DNA of 12,660 nt from NCBI GenBank assembly GCA_005788205.1, contig SXYT01000110.1, positions 1-12,660 of the forward strand. The letters run 5' to 3'. The translations under genes were made by a program, and so were the position numbers. The notes below the pieces were generated by a model. The model made no database searches. It was given only the letters and a program-made list of their open reading frames with translations, and was not told the origin of the DNA. Source of the DNA: Actinomycetota bacterium. Lineage in GTDB: Bacteria; Actinomycetota; Acidimicrobiia; Acidimicrobiales; Ilumatobacteraceae. Each line of letters begins with the position of its first letter. Positions within the stretch are counted from its first letter, which is position 1. Positions 12,656 through 12,660 of the stretch are shown piece by piece.

Positions 12656-12660
12656 TCCGC

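Noticed and set aside
1..12660. tRNA or rRNA genes, insertion sequences, CRISPR arrays, attachment sites
   Set aside because: Nothing of the kind was recognised on reading; coding sequences fill nearly the whole window and no gap reaches 300 bases.

Overview
The window is a densely packed, high-GC bacterial chromosome segment; third codon positions are almost always G or C. It most resembles Actinomycetota. Pointers are the long leucine-regulated 2-isopropylmalate synthase with a leucine-rich leader peptide, a membrane PASTA protein of the Ser/Thr-kinase family, a 522-residue SerA with the long C-terminal region, an SCP2 protein, and several genes whose likely -10 box lies only about six bases before the start codon (leaderless transcription). 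An uncultured or marine lineage such as Acidimicrobiia would fit, but that is a guess. There are no mobile elements, rRNA or tRNA genes, CRISPR arrays or phage genes: it reads as core chromosome.

Left part, plus strand (1-4177). The window opens inside a homospermidine synthase gene, closed by a perfect palindrome at 1211-1231. Next comes a compact regulatory unit for leucine synthesis: promoter, an 11-12 codon leader peptide with four consecutive Leu codons, a 10-bp hairpin, an intrinsic terminator, then leuA. A small three-cysteine ferredoxin and pyrF (orotidine 5'-phosphate decarboxylase) follow in a tight pair.

Middle part, minus strand (4191-7071). Reading leftward from 7071: serA (first step of serine synthesis), a LURP-one/tubby-like protein and a conserved protein of unknown function. 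The last two each have a TANNNT hexamer six bases before the start codon. pyrF and the unknown gene converge on a small hairpin.

Right part. An SCP2-domain gene runs right from 7145, divergent from serA, and collides tail-to-tail with a minus-strand run made of a PASTA-domain receptor-like protein, a short-chain dehydrogenase and a 14-TM drug-type MFS exporter (12090 down to 7542). The two convergent stop codons of the SCP2 and MFS genes lie inside one palindrome. A small membrane-anchored protein gene diverges from the PASTA gene and fills the right edge.

The most notable points are: (1) the PASTA protein has the fold of a PknB-type kinase but has lost the ATP lysine, the DFG aspartate, the Mg-binding asparagine and the glycine-rich loop, so it looks like a transmembrane PASTA pseudokinase; (2) the leuA leader appears to be translated from a leaderless transcript; (3) the MFS start codon sits inside a perfect 7-bp inverted repeat. 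No wholly new multi-gene system is evident; most of the region is housekeeping metabolism (polyamine, leucine, serine and pyrimidine synthesis) plus lipid- and envelope-related genes.
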